Source of the DNA: Myrica gale
Lineage: Eukaryota > Streptophyta > Magnoliopsida > Fagales > Myricaceae
Direction: 5' to 3'
DNA: 64,000 bases
Assembly: GCA_963930655.1 (NCBI GenBank)
Contig: OZ005604.1
Span: forward strand, 9,248,001-9,312,000
Position numbers and translations under genes: made by a program. Below, one piece after another: positions 1 to 13,692 of this stretch. Below the pieces are notes generated by a model that was not told the DNA's origin, did not search any database, and worked only from the letters and a program-made list of their open reading frames with translations. How positions within the stretch are numbered: the first letter of the stretch is position 1; the number at the start of each line of letters is the position of its first letter.

Positions 1-86
1 GTCCCTAATTAGAAAATGTCTTGCTTCAAGCAAAGGCCAAGTATGTGGAGAAAAACATCATAAGAGAACTTTTCAATGCCAAAAAG
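1..86. other. Left flank of the gypsy element
   Basis: This short stretch precedes the gypsy LTR. I see no gene in it. Bases 82-86 (AAAAG) are the left copy of the 5-bp target duplication; the right copy is 20983-20987. Confidence 0.7.
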
Positions 87-614
87 TGACGATACCAATA
101 CTGAATCACGTCCGGCCCAAACCAATTTGGGCCGACAAGCATGATTACATCTTTCTGAGACCCAATGGCTACAATCAAGCCCATGTTGCATGCATTTCCA
201 AAAGGGTAGATCGTTAGACGTGCCATGAGCGGTTGTCCAAACAACCCACCATAAAACGTCAACTCCAAGATCCCTCGATTCCAATGGTGGAAGAAAACGA
301 CCTCTACGAAGACGTGAGAGAACCGTCAAAGAGCGCACGATCATACGGGACAAAATTCTCATAAGCATTCCCGCCAAAAGGACAGAGAGGAACGTGAGAG
401 AAAAGCTATAAAAGGAAGAGTGAACGATGGAAAAGGTAAGAGACAAATTCTGAGCAACCAAAATACATAACACATACAAAAAAGAGGCTGACATAAGCAT
501 CGGAGGTTAGTAACCCTGGTGTCCGGGGTTATTCTTGTGATTTTGCAGGAAAGATACGTGAAGATCGAGACGCATTTACTCGGACGTGTTGACTATAAAC
601 CAACTTATTCATCA
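87..614 (+). repeat. 5' LTR of the gypsy element
   Basis: This 528-bp LTR matches 20461-20982 along its whole length. It begins TGACGATACC and ends TCATCA. A TATA-box-like TATAAAAGG lies at 417-425, a plausible U3 promoter for the element. Confidence 0.9.
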
Positions 615-662
615 GTTGGCGTCATCTGTGGGAACGTTTAAAGTTATTTCGATAAAAGGTTT

Positions 663-2135
663 ATGGTCACCACTAAGAGTAAAGAAAAAGAGAAAGCCGA
701 AGGTAATTCGGAACCTCCTCAGCAAGAAACTGAAGTGTTAGTGGAAGCCATCCACGAATCCAATACTAACCCAGGACGAGAGCCGAGCCAAAACCACGGA
801 CAACCCGGAGAAACTCCTATCCAAGGAAGGCGTGCCAGGGAGACTCGCATACCCCAGATATCGATGTCAGGAAGGCATAACGAAGAGGCCCACGTCCCAC
901 CGTACAATAGGGATTCACACTCTCCACCTGGAAGGAATGAAGATGTTGAAGGAGTACATGCGAGGTTAGAAGAAGTCTTAGCCGATTTGGGAAAGATGAG
1001 ACAAAAAGAGGACAAGCCACCACCGTCCTCCCTAGAAAACATGATGCACCTGGTGGAATCTTCGTTCACCTCAAATATTCTAACAGTCCAGCTACCGTCC
1101 AAATTCCGCATGCCAGTGATAGACAAATACACGACAATGACTGATCCGCTTGACCATCTGGAAGGATACCGATCGCAGATGAACCTACTGGACACCCAAG
1201 ACGCCATCAAATGTAAAGCATTCCCAACAATGTTGTCTGTACAAGCACACGTGTGGTTCAGTAGGTTGAGACCGAACTCCATTCCAAGTTTTAAAGAGCT
1301 CAGCAGAGCCTTCGTTAGCCACTTCATTGCGAGCAACAAACAGAAAAGCCGGTCATTCACCTCCTTTCCACCCAGCAAAAGGAGGAGGAAAATATGTGAG
1401 ATTACATGTCGCGCTTCAATCAAGAAAAGCTCAACGTGGAAGATCCAGAGGATAAAGTGGTGCTCACCGCCATAGTAGCTGGTTTAACGGACGGGAGATT
1501 TTCATTCTTGATAGGAAAGAAATCGTCAAAGACCTTCGGAGAATTCATGGAAAAAGCGCAAAAGTATATGAATGCCGAAGATATGGTAGCAGCTCGCCAG
1601 CAATAAGTCATCACTCAAGGAGGGACGTCGAAGAAAAGAAGAAAAGAAGGACATTTAACCAGGCCCCCCATAACAGAAGGGGACATGAAGAGCACACTCA
1701 CGGATGGAGATCCGAAACAACCCTGAGATTCAGTGGCCCCAGAAAATGCGGTCCGATCCTAACACACAAGATGGTCGCCAATTCTGTCGTTTCCATAATG
1801 ATCATGGCCACGATACAGACGAATGCATACAACTTAAGAGACAGATAGAAGCCTTCACTCAACAAGGTCGTCTTCGACAGTTCACCACAACCAGACTCGG
1901 GGAGCCATTCCGGAGAGAGCCGAGGATTCCCGAGAATCGACGTTTGGGGCCCTACCAAATAGACGAGAGAGTACAATCCCGTGAAGACCGAAGGGTCAAC
2001 GAAGCCCCATTACAGATAGAAAAGACCAAAAGAGTGTCGATCACTACCGAGAGCGCTAGGGAAATTAGAGTCATTTCCGGAGGCTTTGCAGCAGGAGGAT
2101 CGTCTAGATCTTCGAGAAAGACCTACGTGAGATGA
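663..2135 (+). pseudogene. gypsy gag region (fossil)
   Basis: This is a capsid (Retrotrans_gag) type sequence. The part near 1100-1350 encodes the typical run DPLDHLEGYRSQMNLL and, further on, AHVWFSRLRPNSIPSF. The stretch near 1740-1860 encodes a CRFHNDHGHDTDEC motif, the zinc-finger-like element of Tat-type gag. It is a broken fossil and gives no single open frame. Confidence 0.8.
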
Positions 2136-2220
2136 TGGCTTGTTGCGAAGATAAACACCGGAGCTCGGCGTCTGATGTCAGGAGAAAGAAAGGCCTATCA
2201 CGTTCACAGCGAAAGACACA

Positions 2221-5200
2221 GTGGAAATCGAGTATCCACACGACGACGCGCTGGTAATCGATGCTTTGATAGGAAACTACAAAATTCAACGAATACTAAT
2301 CGATATCGGAAGTTCCGTTGACATTTTGTATAGCACTGCCTATGACCAAATGAAGCTCGGGAGGGAAGCACTAAGAAAGGAACACACTCGACTCACAGTG
2401 TTCACCGGTCATGAGGTATTCAGCCTGGGAATAAAAGAATTACCATTCACGGTGAGGGACCCCCCAAATGAAGCATCACTATCTGTAAGGTTCTTGATTC
2501 TCGAAGGAGAGTCTTCTTACAATGCAATCGTAGGTCGAGTTACCCTGAATCAATTGTGCGTCGTTGTGTCAACCTACCACTTGAAAATGAAATTCCCGAC
2601 CAAATCGGAAATAAGGGAGGCGAAAGGAGACCAAGAACAAACAAGAAAGTGTTAACTGTCAGACACCTGAGGACCCACAGAAACCATGGCTTTTGAAGGC
2701 CGGGAAGAATTCAGAGTGCAACCGGTGGAACCATTGGCAGAAGTATCTCTCTGGACGAACTCGAAAGAATGAACGGTGAAGATTGGCACCCAGCTATCCA
2801 ACGACTCCAAAAAAGAACTCTTGAAATTTCTTCGAGCAAACGGCAAAGTTTTCGCCTAGTCGCACGAGGATATGGCAGGAATAGACTCCGAGGTCATTAC
2901 CCACAAATTGAATGTACGCCCCAACGTCAAACCAATCGTACAATGCAAGAAGAGCTTCGGTCTTGAAAGACGTCAAGCGATCCAGGAGGAAGTCGAGTAC
3001 CTGGTCAAATCCCGATTTATCAGGGAAGTCAACTACCCCAGTTGGCTAGCAAACGTGGTCATGGTAAAGAAGGCCAACAGTAAGTGGAGAATGTGTGTAG
3101 ATTATACTGACCTAAATAAGGAGTATCCAAAAGATTGTTATCGTCTCCCAAGAATCGATTCCCTTGTCAGCTCAACTGTGGGGCATAAACTCCTCAGCTT
3201 CATAGCCGCTTTCTCAGGATATAACCAGATCCAGATGCACACACTGGATCAAGAATGTACCTCCTTCACAACAGGTAGGGATACCTATTACTATCGAGTA
3301 ATGCCTTTTGGATTAAAGAATGTCGGGGCAACATACCAGATGCTGGTCAACTTAATGTTCCAAAAATAGATAGGGTGCAGCATGGAAGTTTACGTGGATG
3401 ATCTCCTAGTGAAAACGCGAGAAGCAGCAGATAACGTCACAGATCTCGTCGAAGCCTTCAAAGTACTCAAAAAATACAAGATTTGTTTGAATCCGGCCAA
3501 ATGCGCCTTCGGAGTATCCTCCAGAAAATTCCTAGGATTCCTCATATCTCAACAAGGAATCGAAGCTAACCCGAAAAAGATCAAGGCAATCCTAGACATG
3601 CAATCGCCGAAGAACGTCAAGGACGTGCAACGACTCACGGGGTGAATAGCAGCGCTCAATAGATTCATCTCTCGAGGTACAGATAAATGCCTACAGTTTT
3701 TCAAAACGTTTCGAATAGACGAAGGAATGTCAAATGGCTTTTGACGAGCTCAAAGAATATTTAACAAGTCCTCCACTCCTCAGTTCCCCTACTCCAGGAG
3801 AAACGCTTTACCTCTATCTTGTTGTTTCTAATGCGGCAGTAAGCACAACACTCATAAGAGATGATGACGGTATACAACGACCCATATATTACGTAAGCAA
3901 AGCCCTGCAATGAGCCAAATCTTGGCACCCTGACATCGACAAATTGGCGCTAGTTGTCACCATCTCAGCGAGAAAGTAGAGGTCGTACTTCCAAGCTCAC
4001 ACCATCATCATCTTGACAGATCACCCGCTACGGCAAACTCTAGGAAAACCTAATGCATCAGGGAGATTAATCAAGTGGTCAGTAGAACTCGGTGAATTTG
4101 ACATTGAATATCAACCTCAGACCGCCATCAATGGGCAGGCAATAGCTGATTTCATCCTTGAATTCATCATGTTCGTATGTCAGGAAAAGGCCCCCAAGTC
4201 GGAATGGTGGAATATTTATGTAGATGGGTCATTCACTCGAGAAGCAGGCGGAGTAGGGATCGTTATTGACGTACCTAGGGAAGAACGCCTCGAACTTGAA
4301 ATCAAGCTGGAATATTCCCCCACTAACAACGAGGCCAAATACGAAGCCCTCATAAATGGACTACTCACTGCATAGCTTTTGGAACGAAATCACCTCAACG
4401 TACATACAGACTCTCAGTTAGTGGTAGGACAAGTGACCGGAGACTTTGAAGCCCGAGACGAAAGAATAGCGACCTTTCTCAAACGAACCTTAGAAGTGAA
4501 GAAACGCTTTGAAGCCTTTGAAATCTAACACATTTCTTGTCACACCCCAAACCACAAAGGCTAGAGGGTGACTAACTTGCAATAAACAATTAGACTTTTG
4601 ATTTAAAACATATCTAATACTAAATGCGGAATAAACTTTATATAAAAACTTCAATAAATCTCTCTTAATAAAACTTAAAAGGAAACTCTTTAGACACAAA
4701 GACAAATCTAAACATGATTTGACTCATACTAGAGTCAAACATTTATTCTCATAATCACTCAGCTACCTGCCCCCATGCCATCTAATCCTGACTATCGACA
4801 CGCTCCTGATCAACATCTGAAATAAGGAAAACAATAGGGGGTGAGTTCGACAACTCAGTAAGCAAAATCATTATACAAGTGTATATCTCATGAGCCACAC
4901 TATAACAGTAAGAAATAGAATATTTAAAATCTTTCTAAACTGTTGAAAGTTATTTTTGACAATTTCAATAAAACATCTATATCAATAAAACAGTTTTATC
5001 TATATAACATAATACTATAGAAAATCAGTTTTATCTATGTAAGAAAAATCCCTTTAGCAATAACTATGAGTCACGTTTACCCCCGTAACAGGGTTGTGCA
5101 GTTGCTACCTAGTTTGGGGATCAGCGAAACTAAGCCAATACTATGGGTAGAATCTTCTACTAAGGCTTGATCATGTCCAAGTGTGCACTCGGTAAGAATC

Positions 5201-7640
5201 TACAAAAGAAGCCACTTCGTTTCCAGAATGGGTGCACTCAATGGGTTGCAATTGGTACCAATGCGCTGTCTCTGTAACTCTGTAACTCTGGGCCTCAGGG
5301 TTTGAAAATACATAACATATCATAAAATAAACTTCACTTTGAACTTTGCATCTTTATCCTCTTTTCATGAAATACATGCATAAATCTTGAATAACAATAA
5401 ATACCAAAAGCTTTGATTTCAATCAATGAAAATATCATGAAATATCATGCACAAATCTTGAATAATAATAAATATCAAAAAGCTTTGTTTTAAATATTGA
5501 AAACATCATGAAATATCATTGGACATAAAAATAGGTTCATGTTTACACATTTCATGTTATAACCTTTGACAATTTAATCATAAAGCAATGCACATAAAAC
5601 TCCGAGGGTTTTCATTAAAACATGCAATTTCTCAAATATCACCTCGGTATTTTAGAAAAATCTAGCATAATAACCCCGCTTACCTGGATCTTCAAGCAAA
5701 TAAGCCTCTGACTTAGCACCTATCAATACAAAATTTAACGTATTATAATACGCTCAAACGGAAACACAAATAAAACTCTAAATCTCCCTGACAGGATTAA
5801 TCCAAAATTCACTGGTCAGATTCTAAAATATATCTTACCTATCTCTAGTTTCCCTAAACTCCCCTAATTAAACTATGTTCTTCCTTAGGATGTTAAATAT
5901 ACACCTGTAAAATTTCATATCCAAATTCCTAGTACAACTCAGTTAATAAAATCGACATTTAACTCTGTTCACGGAGACAAACTATACCCTGAATAATTTG
6001 GTACTCATCACTTCCAAAATTCATAAAGATCTATTAAAATATCCAAAAATCCCAAACTTTATACCAAAGATTTCTGTATGGGTTATACAAATACTCATAA
6101 AATCTCATGCCGAAATTCGAATCTTATCTATGTCATCCGGTTCACAATTCAAATCTGTATCAATGAATCTTTCTCAGCAATTCCGATTTCTCTAAACCTA
6201 ATTTCCGGATTTTCAAAACCATACCAATACATCTCCAAAAATTACGAAACGTTAACTAGGTCCTGCTGCAGATGTCTAGTAGGCAATATCAAAAAATCAT
6301 AATTTTTCGATGTCTAAAGTCTGCTATAAAAATATAATTCGATCTACTACTCAGATCAAGAACCTAATTTTTCCTTAAACAAATCTTGAACCCAAATTTC
6401 AATTACTCCAAGAACCCCATTAAAACTATTTCGAAAATCTTGAAATAGTTAGGTATAGATTTAGACACCCTATGGTTTGATCTCTCATAAAACAAATACA
6501 AATATAATATCAAGAAATTCGAAATACCTGAATTTACTTTAAGAATTTCGTCTAAATTGTTGAAAGCAAGAAAACCTTTCTTTTTCCTCTTGTTAGTATA
6601 AAATCAAGGTGTGTAAAAATTAAAATCAATGTGTAAATCTATATAAAGACTCACACTAGTAATAGAGTCCCTTTTGAACTCTAAAACTTTTATTTTAAAA
6701 TAATCATAAAATCTTTCAAATTTTAAAAAGGTTTGACTAGGTCAAAGATAAAAATTCAACTATTTTAAATGAATTAAACTCAAATTTCAAATTTAAAGAA
6801 GACATTTCAAATAACAAATAACAAATTCAAATAAATTTAAAAAATAGAAGTCTTGGGTGTTACATTTCTCGTGGTCAAAATACCAGAGCAAACGCATTGG
6901 CTACCGAAGTATCGGGAGCAGTGGGAACATCCAAGGGGCGAGGTGTCATACGATCTACGGGGTCATGTCCGAAATCCGAACAATTGACAAAATAGAGCTT
7001 GGTGTTGGCGATTACTGATCATGAAGACACTGCGAAAAGAAGACCTCGGGATAGACAAACAACATAAGCAAAAGTTCAAAAGGATAGCTCAACGGTACAC
7101 CATCATAGATGGGAACTTATATCATCGAAGCCTTTCTAAACCGTTGTTACGTTGCCTCAACGCCCGAGATGCAGACTACGCACTCCAGGAAGTGCATGAA
7201 GGAATTTGTGAGAACCATTCTGGAGCACGCACTTTGGCTCAAAAGGTAATCCGAGCTGGACTCTTTTGGCCCACCATACATGCCGACGTAGAAAATGTAG
7301 TACGGAAATGCGAAAAGTGTCAAAGATTAGCCAACCTCATAAATACCCCGGCCGAAAAGATGACTATCGTGAGCGCTCCCTATCCGTTTATGCAATGGGG
7401 GATTGACATCCTGGGCCCTTCCCGATAGGGCGAAGACAGCTCAAGTTCTTAATTGTTGGAAAAGATCACTGAGTAGAATATTCGAAAGTTCGTTTAGAGG
7501 AATATCATTTGCCGCTTTGGACTACCTCGGGCCATAATCACCGATAATGATAAGCAATTCAATAATAGCAACTTCCGAGAATTATGCAAAGAGCTCAACA
7601 TTGAGAACCACTACTCATCTCCATATTACCCACAAGCCAA
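2221..7640 (+). pseudogene. gypsy pol region (fossil), interrupted by a solo LTR
   Basis: The domains lie in order. A retropepsin-like segment is near 2300 (IDIGSSVDILY). Reverse transcriptase runs over about 2880-3640, with WRMCVDYTDLNK and the catalytic YVDDLL. An RNase H part is near 4013-4150. A second RNase H-like domain with YVDGSFTREAGGVGIV lies near 4215-4375. The integrase zinc-binding part is at 7021-7428 (HHCC pattern ending CEKCQRLA) with the start of the core to about 7640. The integrase C-terminal piece reappears at about 14940-15080 (LNWEGPYRIVGSKRPRTYY) beyond the nested copia element. Broken in several places; probably inactive. Confidence 0.85.
4538..6864 (-). mobile_element. 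Solo LTR, Tekay/Del-like Ty3/gypsy
   Basis: This 2,327-bp block has inverted ends TGTCACACCC and GGGTGTTACA and is flanked by perfect 5-bp duplications TTTCT (4533-4537 and 6865-6869). It contains no coding domains, so it is read as a solo LTR. The minus orientation is inferred because the other strand starts TGTAACACCC and carries the ACTGAGT...ACTCAC...CAGATG cluster also seen near the 3' end of the larger LTR at 45324-49376. It interrupts the gypsy RNase H region. The many short ORFs inside look like chance. Confidence 0.88.
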
Positions 7641-7641
7641 C

Positions 7642-7712
7642 AGACAAGTAGAATTAGGGAACCGATTGCTGCTAAAGATTATCAGCAATCGGTTCGCTAA
7701 TTCTACTTGTCT
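7642..7712. repeat. 30-bp inverted repeat at the gypsy/copia junction
   Basis: Bases 7642-7671 are repeated in inverted orientation at 7683-7712 with one mismatch, separated by 11 bases. The left arm belongs to gypsy integrase; the right arm abuts the copia LTR sequence. It would form a strong hairpin. Confidence 0.9.
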
Positions 7713-8131
7713 TTTCCCTTGTACCCACTTCATTTAAAACTTGAGAGTGTTGGGTAAACACTGGGTCCTACTTGTGAGAGTAGAAGAAATCCTCTAGTTT
7801 GTGAGGATTTGTGAAAGTTTAAGCGTGAACTTTGAAAACGCTTTGTAACGGTTCCTTAGCACCCCGGAAGCTAAGCTGTACTTGCTATTCGATTATAGTA
7901 AGGGAAGCCCAAGGAAGTCTATAGCCTTGGGGGTGGATGTAGGCAAGGATTGACCGAACCACCTAAAAATACGGTGTCTTCTCTCTATCTCTTCATCTCC
8001 TTAATTTTGCATATATTGTTGTTCATTAATCTTTCATCTTACCTTTTGTCTGTGCTTAAGTCTCTTTGCAAACGCATAAAAAGTTTTGAAACCCAATTCA
8101 CCCCCCCTCTTGGGTTGCTCTTGGTCTTTCA
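7712..8131 (+). repeat. copia 5' LTR part
   Basis: These 420 bp match 14518-14937 with about 8 substitutions. The end ...TCTTTCA is followed by the primer-binding site. Confidence 0.9.
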
Positions 8132-8163
8132 ATTGGTATCGGAGCTGAGGTCTCACTCTCTTT

Positions 8164-9117
8164 ATGGCAACCCTAGTTACTACCTCATTGGCTGAAGGTC
8201 AATCCACCAATAGACCACCTCTCTTTAATGGTACTTGTTATAATTATTGGAAAGATAGAATGAGAATCTACATCCAAGCTGTAGATTATGACTTATGGAG
8301 AATAATCTCAAATGGTCCTAGATTTCCTAGAAAAAAGGAGGGTGTTTTGAAGGATGAAAAGGAATTTGATGATGATGATTTAAAGCTCATGTCCTTAAAT
8401 TCAAAAGCTATGAACGTATTGTATTGTGCTCTAGACTCAAATGAGTTTAATCGTATTTCCGGTTGTGAAAGCGCAAAAGAAATTTGGGACAAACTTCTAG
8501 TAGCTCATGGAGGTACTAATCAAGTTAAGGAAACCAAAATCAGTATGCTTGTTCATAGTTATGACCTCTTTAAAATGAAATCCGATGAATCTATCTCATC
8601 TATGTTTACTCGTTTTACTGATATCATAAATGACCTTAAATCTCTCGGCAAAGAATATACTAACGTTGAGATGGAGAGAAAAATTCTCAGGTGCTTACCA
8701 AAAGCTTGGGAACCCAAGGTCACCGCCATTCAAGAAGCCAAAGATTTGACAAAGCTATTCCTGGATGAGCTCATGGGTTCTCTCATGACGCACGAGATGA
8801 ATCAAGTAAAAGGAGATGAGGTTGAAGGTAAAGAAAAAAGAGGAATAGACTTGAAAGCCTCATGCTCTGGTGATGGTGAGTCTTCCGAAGACGATGAAGA
8901 AATGACATTATTCACCAAAAGATTCAAGAAGTTCTTTCGGAAGAAACAAGGAGATAGAAGGTTTCAAAGAAAAATAAGCTCCAAAGGAGATAGTAGCAAG
9001 AAGAATGACATCATTTGCTTTGGATGCAAAAAGCCGGGACACATAAAGTCAGATTGCCCCAATCTTGAATCTCAAAATAAATCCAAGAATTTCAAAGACA
9101 AGAAAAAGGCATTCTAA
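8164..9117 (+). pseudogene. copia gag region (fossil)
   Basis: This open stretch of 317 codons starts shortly after the primer-binding site. It shows the copia gag N-terminus (FNGTCYNYWKDRMRIYIQA) and a CCHC zinc knuckle near the end (CFGCKKPGHIKSDC). In the family it forms the particle shell. The element around it is broken. Confidence 0.85.
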
Positions 9118-9528
9118 GCTGTCTCAAAGAAAAGGGTTCGGTCACCTTTGGTGATAATAGTAAAGGAAAAATCTTGATGATTTACAAGATGCTTTTAATG
9201 AACAATACCTTGAATTAAAAAATCTATTTTCAAAGTATTGCTATCTCAAAAAGAACCATGAAACACTTATTCAAGAAAATGACTCTCTAAAAGAAAACAT
9301 TGTAAGAGCCACAAATGAAAATGTAAGTGCTATACAAGAAGAATCAAAAGTTTTAAAATCTGAAAACATCCTATTAAAAGAAAAAGTTGATTCTCTTACT
9401 AAAGATCTTGCAAAATTTACCCAAGGAAAGAAAAATCTTGAAATTCTTCTTGGCTCACAAAGGTGTTGCTTTAACAAAAGTGGCATCAGATATGACTCTT
9501 TCAATGATCAAAAAAGTCTTATTTCTAT

Positions 9529-12500
9529 ATGATCACTAAATCATCTCCATCATTCACTATATGCAAATTTTGTGGAAAAAATGGACACATTTCACACACA
9601 TGTCCAACTAGAAAGAAATTCACTCGAGGAATCCAATTTGTATGGATTCAAAAGAATAAGGTGAAAGATTTTAATTCTAACACCAAAGGACCCAAAAGGA
9701 TTTGGGTACCAAAAATCAAAAGTTGATTCATTTTGCAGGTGTGCTTGAAGTCCAAAGAAACAAAGGAACATTGGTTCCTTGATAGTGGATGCTCCAAACA
9801 CATGACTGGAGACAAGAGTTGGTTCAGTTCTCTGTGTCTCAAAGAAAAGGGTTCGGTCACCTTTGGTGATAATAGCAAAGGAAAAATACTTGGCATTGGT
9901 AGCATTGGTACGTATCCTAACCCCATTATTGAAAATGTACTTCTGGTTGATGGGTTAAAGCATAATCTATTGAGTATTAGTCAGTTATGTGACAAGGGTA
10001 ACCGAGTCATTTTTTAATCATCAATATGCCTTGTTGAGAATATTGAAAGCAAGAAAGCCTTGTTTGTTGGACATAGATCTGAAAATGTGTATATTGTTCA
10101 TTTAGAGAATATTTCCTCAGAAAATTTAAAATGTTTTTCAGCTCTGTATGACAAAGATAGTTGGGTGTCGTATAGAAGGCTTGCTCATGCAAGCATGAAC
10201 TTGATTTCAAAATTAGCCAAACAGAATCTTGTCACGGGTTTGCCTAATCTTATTTTTGAAAAAGATAGAATTTGTGCAGCTTGTCAAAAAGGCAAACAAA
10301 TCTGAAATTCTTTTAAACCAAAAAATATTGTGTCCTCTTCTAGACCACTTCAACTACTACACATGGATTTATTTGGTCCAACCGGAACGTTAAGTTTGGG
10401 TGGTAAACATTATGGCTTTGTTGTTGTTGATGATTTTAGTAGATACACATGGGTTCTCTTCCTAGCTCATAAAGATGAAGTCTTTCATGCATTTGAAAAA
10501 CTTAGCAAGAGAATTCAAAATCAAAAAGGTTTTGCTATTTCTAGCATAAGGAGTGACTCTTGAAATGGTGTTGTGGAGAGGAAGAATAGGACTCTTGAAG
10601 AAATGGCTAGAACCTTGCTATGTGAGAGCAACTTACCTGACTATTTCTGGGCAGAAGCAGGTAGCACAAGTTGTTATGTTATGAACCACTGCATGATTAG
10701 GCCTATTCTTAAGAAAACTTTATATGAGCTATGGAATGAAAGGAAACCCAATATTGGCTACTTCCACATTTTTCGGTTGCAAATGTTTTGTGCTCAACAA
10801 CAATAAGGACAACTTGGGCAAGTTCGATGCAAAAGCGGATGAAGGTATATTCCTTGGTTATTCAACCTCTAGCAAAGCTTATCGTGTTTTTAATAAACGA
10901 ACCTTAATTGTAGAAGAATCAATTCATGTTGTTTTCGATGAATCTAACTAACTTGTGAGAAAATATGATGAAGATATTGTAGATCTTAACAAAGAAGTTG
11001 AAAAGCTCACAATGGACAAAGACAAGGAGGAGACACTTGTGCAAGAACAAGAACCTCAAAAGCGTCAAGAAGAGTCTCAACAAGATAGTGATGACCTACC
11101 AAAATCATGGAAGTATGTCCAGAGTCATCCTATCCAACAAATTATTGGTAATATTGAAAAAGGGGTAAAGACTCGTTCCTCTCTTCATCAAGCTAATAAT
11201 CTTGCTTTAATCTCTCAACTTGAGCCTAAGACCTTTGTTGAGGCTAAAGATGATGAAAATTGGATTCATGCTATGGAAGAGGAATTAAAACAATTTGAGA
11301 AAAACCAAGTATGAAATCTAGTTCCTAGACCCAAGGATTATCCAATTATTGGTACAAAATGGGATTTTAGAAACAAAATGGATGAATCCGGGGTTGTAGT
11401 GAGAAACAAGGCAAGATTGGTAGCCCAAGGTTACAATCAAGAAGAGAGAATTGATTTTGATGAAACATTTGCTCCAGTAGCTTGTTTAGAATCCATTCGT
11501 ATGTTGCTTGTTTTCACTTGTTATAAAGATTTTAAACTCTTTCAAATGGATGTAAAAATCGCTTTCTTAAATGGATTTCTTACGAAAGAAGTATATGTTG
11601 AGCAACCACCGGGTTTTGAAAATAAAAAGCTTATTGATCATGTGTATAAGCTCACTAAAGCTCTTTATGGTTTGAAACAAGCTCCTAGAGCATGGTATGA
11701 AAGGTTAAGCTCATTTCTCATTGAAAATGGTTTTTCACGAGGCAAAATTGATACTAGTCTTTTCACTAAAGAGAAAAACAATGATTTGTTGATTGTTCAA
11801 ATTTATGTTGATGATATCATCTTTGGATCTACTAATGAATTCTTGTGTCAAGAGTTTTCTCAAGTGATGCAAGGTGAATTTGAGATGAGCCTCATGGGGG
11901 AATTGAACTATTTCCTCGGACTCCAAATAAAGCAAAGCAATGAAGGGATTTTCATCAATCAAGCAAAATATACTAAAGATCTTCTCAAACGATTCTCTAT
12001 GGAAAATTCGAAACCAATGAGCACACCTATGAGTCCAACCACAAAAATGGAAAAAGATGAGAAAGGTAAGGATGTGGACCAAACAAAATATCGAGGTATG
12101 ATTGGCTCTTTACTCTACCTTATCACTAGTAGACCGGATATAATGTTTAGTGTTTGCATGTGTGCTAGATATCAATCATGTCCTAAGGAATCTCATCTCC
12201 TTGCAGTTAAATGAATCTTTAGATATCTTGTTGGTACTCAAAATCTTGGTTTGTTCTATCCTAAAAGTGTTGATTTTAACTTACTAGAATACTCGGATGC
12301 GGATTATGCTGGTTGCAAAATTGATAGAAAAAGTACTAGTGGTGCCTGCCAATTTCTTGGCCCCTCACTAGTATCATGGTGTTGCAAAAAACAAAATTTT
12401 GTAGCTTTATCAACTACGGAAGCCGAGTATATTGCCGTAGGTAATTGTTTTGCACAAATATTGTTGTGCCCCTCACTAGTATCATGGTGTTGATAGAAAG
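9529..12500 (+). pseudogene. copia pol region (fossil)
   Basis: The visible domains are a zinc-knuckle-like CKFCGKNGHISHTC near 9560, the aspartic protease motif WFLDSGCSKHMTG near 9770, integrase around 10060-10800 (MERKNRTLEEMARTLL), reverse transcriptase at 11378-12214 (YGLKQAPRAWYERL and the catalytic YVDDIIFGS), and RNase H at 12251-12493 (SDADYAGCKIDRKSTSG, LSTTEAEYIA). Broken fossil. Confidence 0.88.
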
Positions 12501-12589
12501 AGTACTAGTGGTGCCTGCCATACTCCTATTTCAATTTCCCCTCCACCTTTTGGATATTCTTCCCGGAAGGCTGCTGCTGGTAGCTCTCA

Positions 12590-13037
12590 TCAGCCTTATT
12601 TGAACTCCCTCGAAGTCTCCATAGATGAGATTAAGCAAGAACAGAAGAAATTGGGAAAGGCCATGGAGGATTTGGCATTTACTATGAAGACCGGGATCGA
12701 TGACATTAAGAAAATCCTTGCTGAGCACTCCCAAAATTTTGAGGTTCTCTCTAAGGACATGAGGAATCTCAAACATCAAGTCAGCAATAGTATTCATGTG
12801 ACCAGCAATGTAATCCAACGAACCGTTGATAAATTTGCCTCCACTTCCGAGAATCTCAAGACCACTATGCAGTCCACAGCTGTTGATGTGATGAAGGCCA
12901 CAAAGATTCATTTGGACGTAGATCGCAATCTTCGTCCCCGGGTGATCAGATTGACGTATTGGTTCTCCACCACTTGGGTTAGTTGGCTGAAGAAGTTTGA
13001 TGTGGATCATCCTCTTCCTCCTCTTGGTTCTCCATAA
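12590..13037 (+). pseudogene. Sirevirus-type extra ORF after pol (coiled coil, fossil)
   Basis: This is an open stretch rich in Lys, Glu and Ile heptads (SIDEIKQEQKKLGKAMEDL) with no recognised enzyme motif. It lies between RNase H and the purine-tract region. Sireviruses often carry an ORF here that has been called env-like. That label rests on position and coiled-coil character, not on any visible membrane segment. Confidence 0.55.
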
Positions 13038-13692
13038 TCTTCTTACTTGACCCTCTTTCCAAAATCCCCTCCCTTGACCTCTTTCTTTATCTCTTTTTGA
13101 TGATGCCAAAGGGGGAGAAAGTGTATTAGTGCTGAACTTTAGCTCCTTTAGAGAACATTCTTTTTGTCGCACTTATCTCTACTTGTTCTCTTTTTGCTTG
13201 AACTGATCTTGTAACTTGGAATTATTATTGTCTTGGCTGTACTTTTTGTCTTATTTCTCTTTCAATGGCTATCTCCGATATGTATCTTCTAAATGAGTAT
13301 TCTATTGGTTTATGCTTATACTTTTTGCCTTTAGTATCTATCATTGGTATCTATAAGATAATTGAGTAGCACTTCATTGAGGAAAATTGAGACTTGCTTC
13401 ATGGTATTCGTTCTAAATCTCAAAATCCTTTATTTTGAAGTCTTGCGTTATGGGTGATATATTTGAAGTTTGGGTGGATTGGAGGGTGATATAGAAGTGT
13501 TTTCTCTTGTTTTTTAATTTTTGGGAAACCTCCATTTACAAAGGAAACTATTGCAAAAATTTTTGTAAAATCCTAAAGTCTTTTTCCTAAAAATGTATGA
13601 AAAACTCCTGCTTGCTTTCAGGGGGAGCTTTTTCATTTATTAGCAAATTGTTGTTTTTAATATGGTTTTGTCATCATCAAAAAGGGGGAGAT

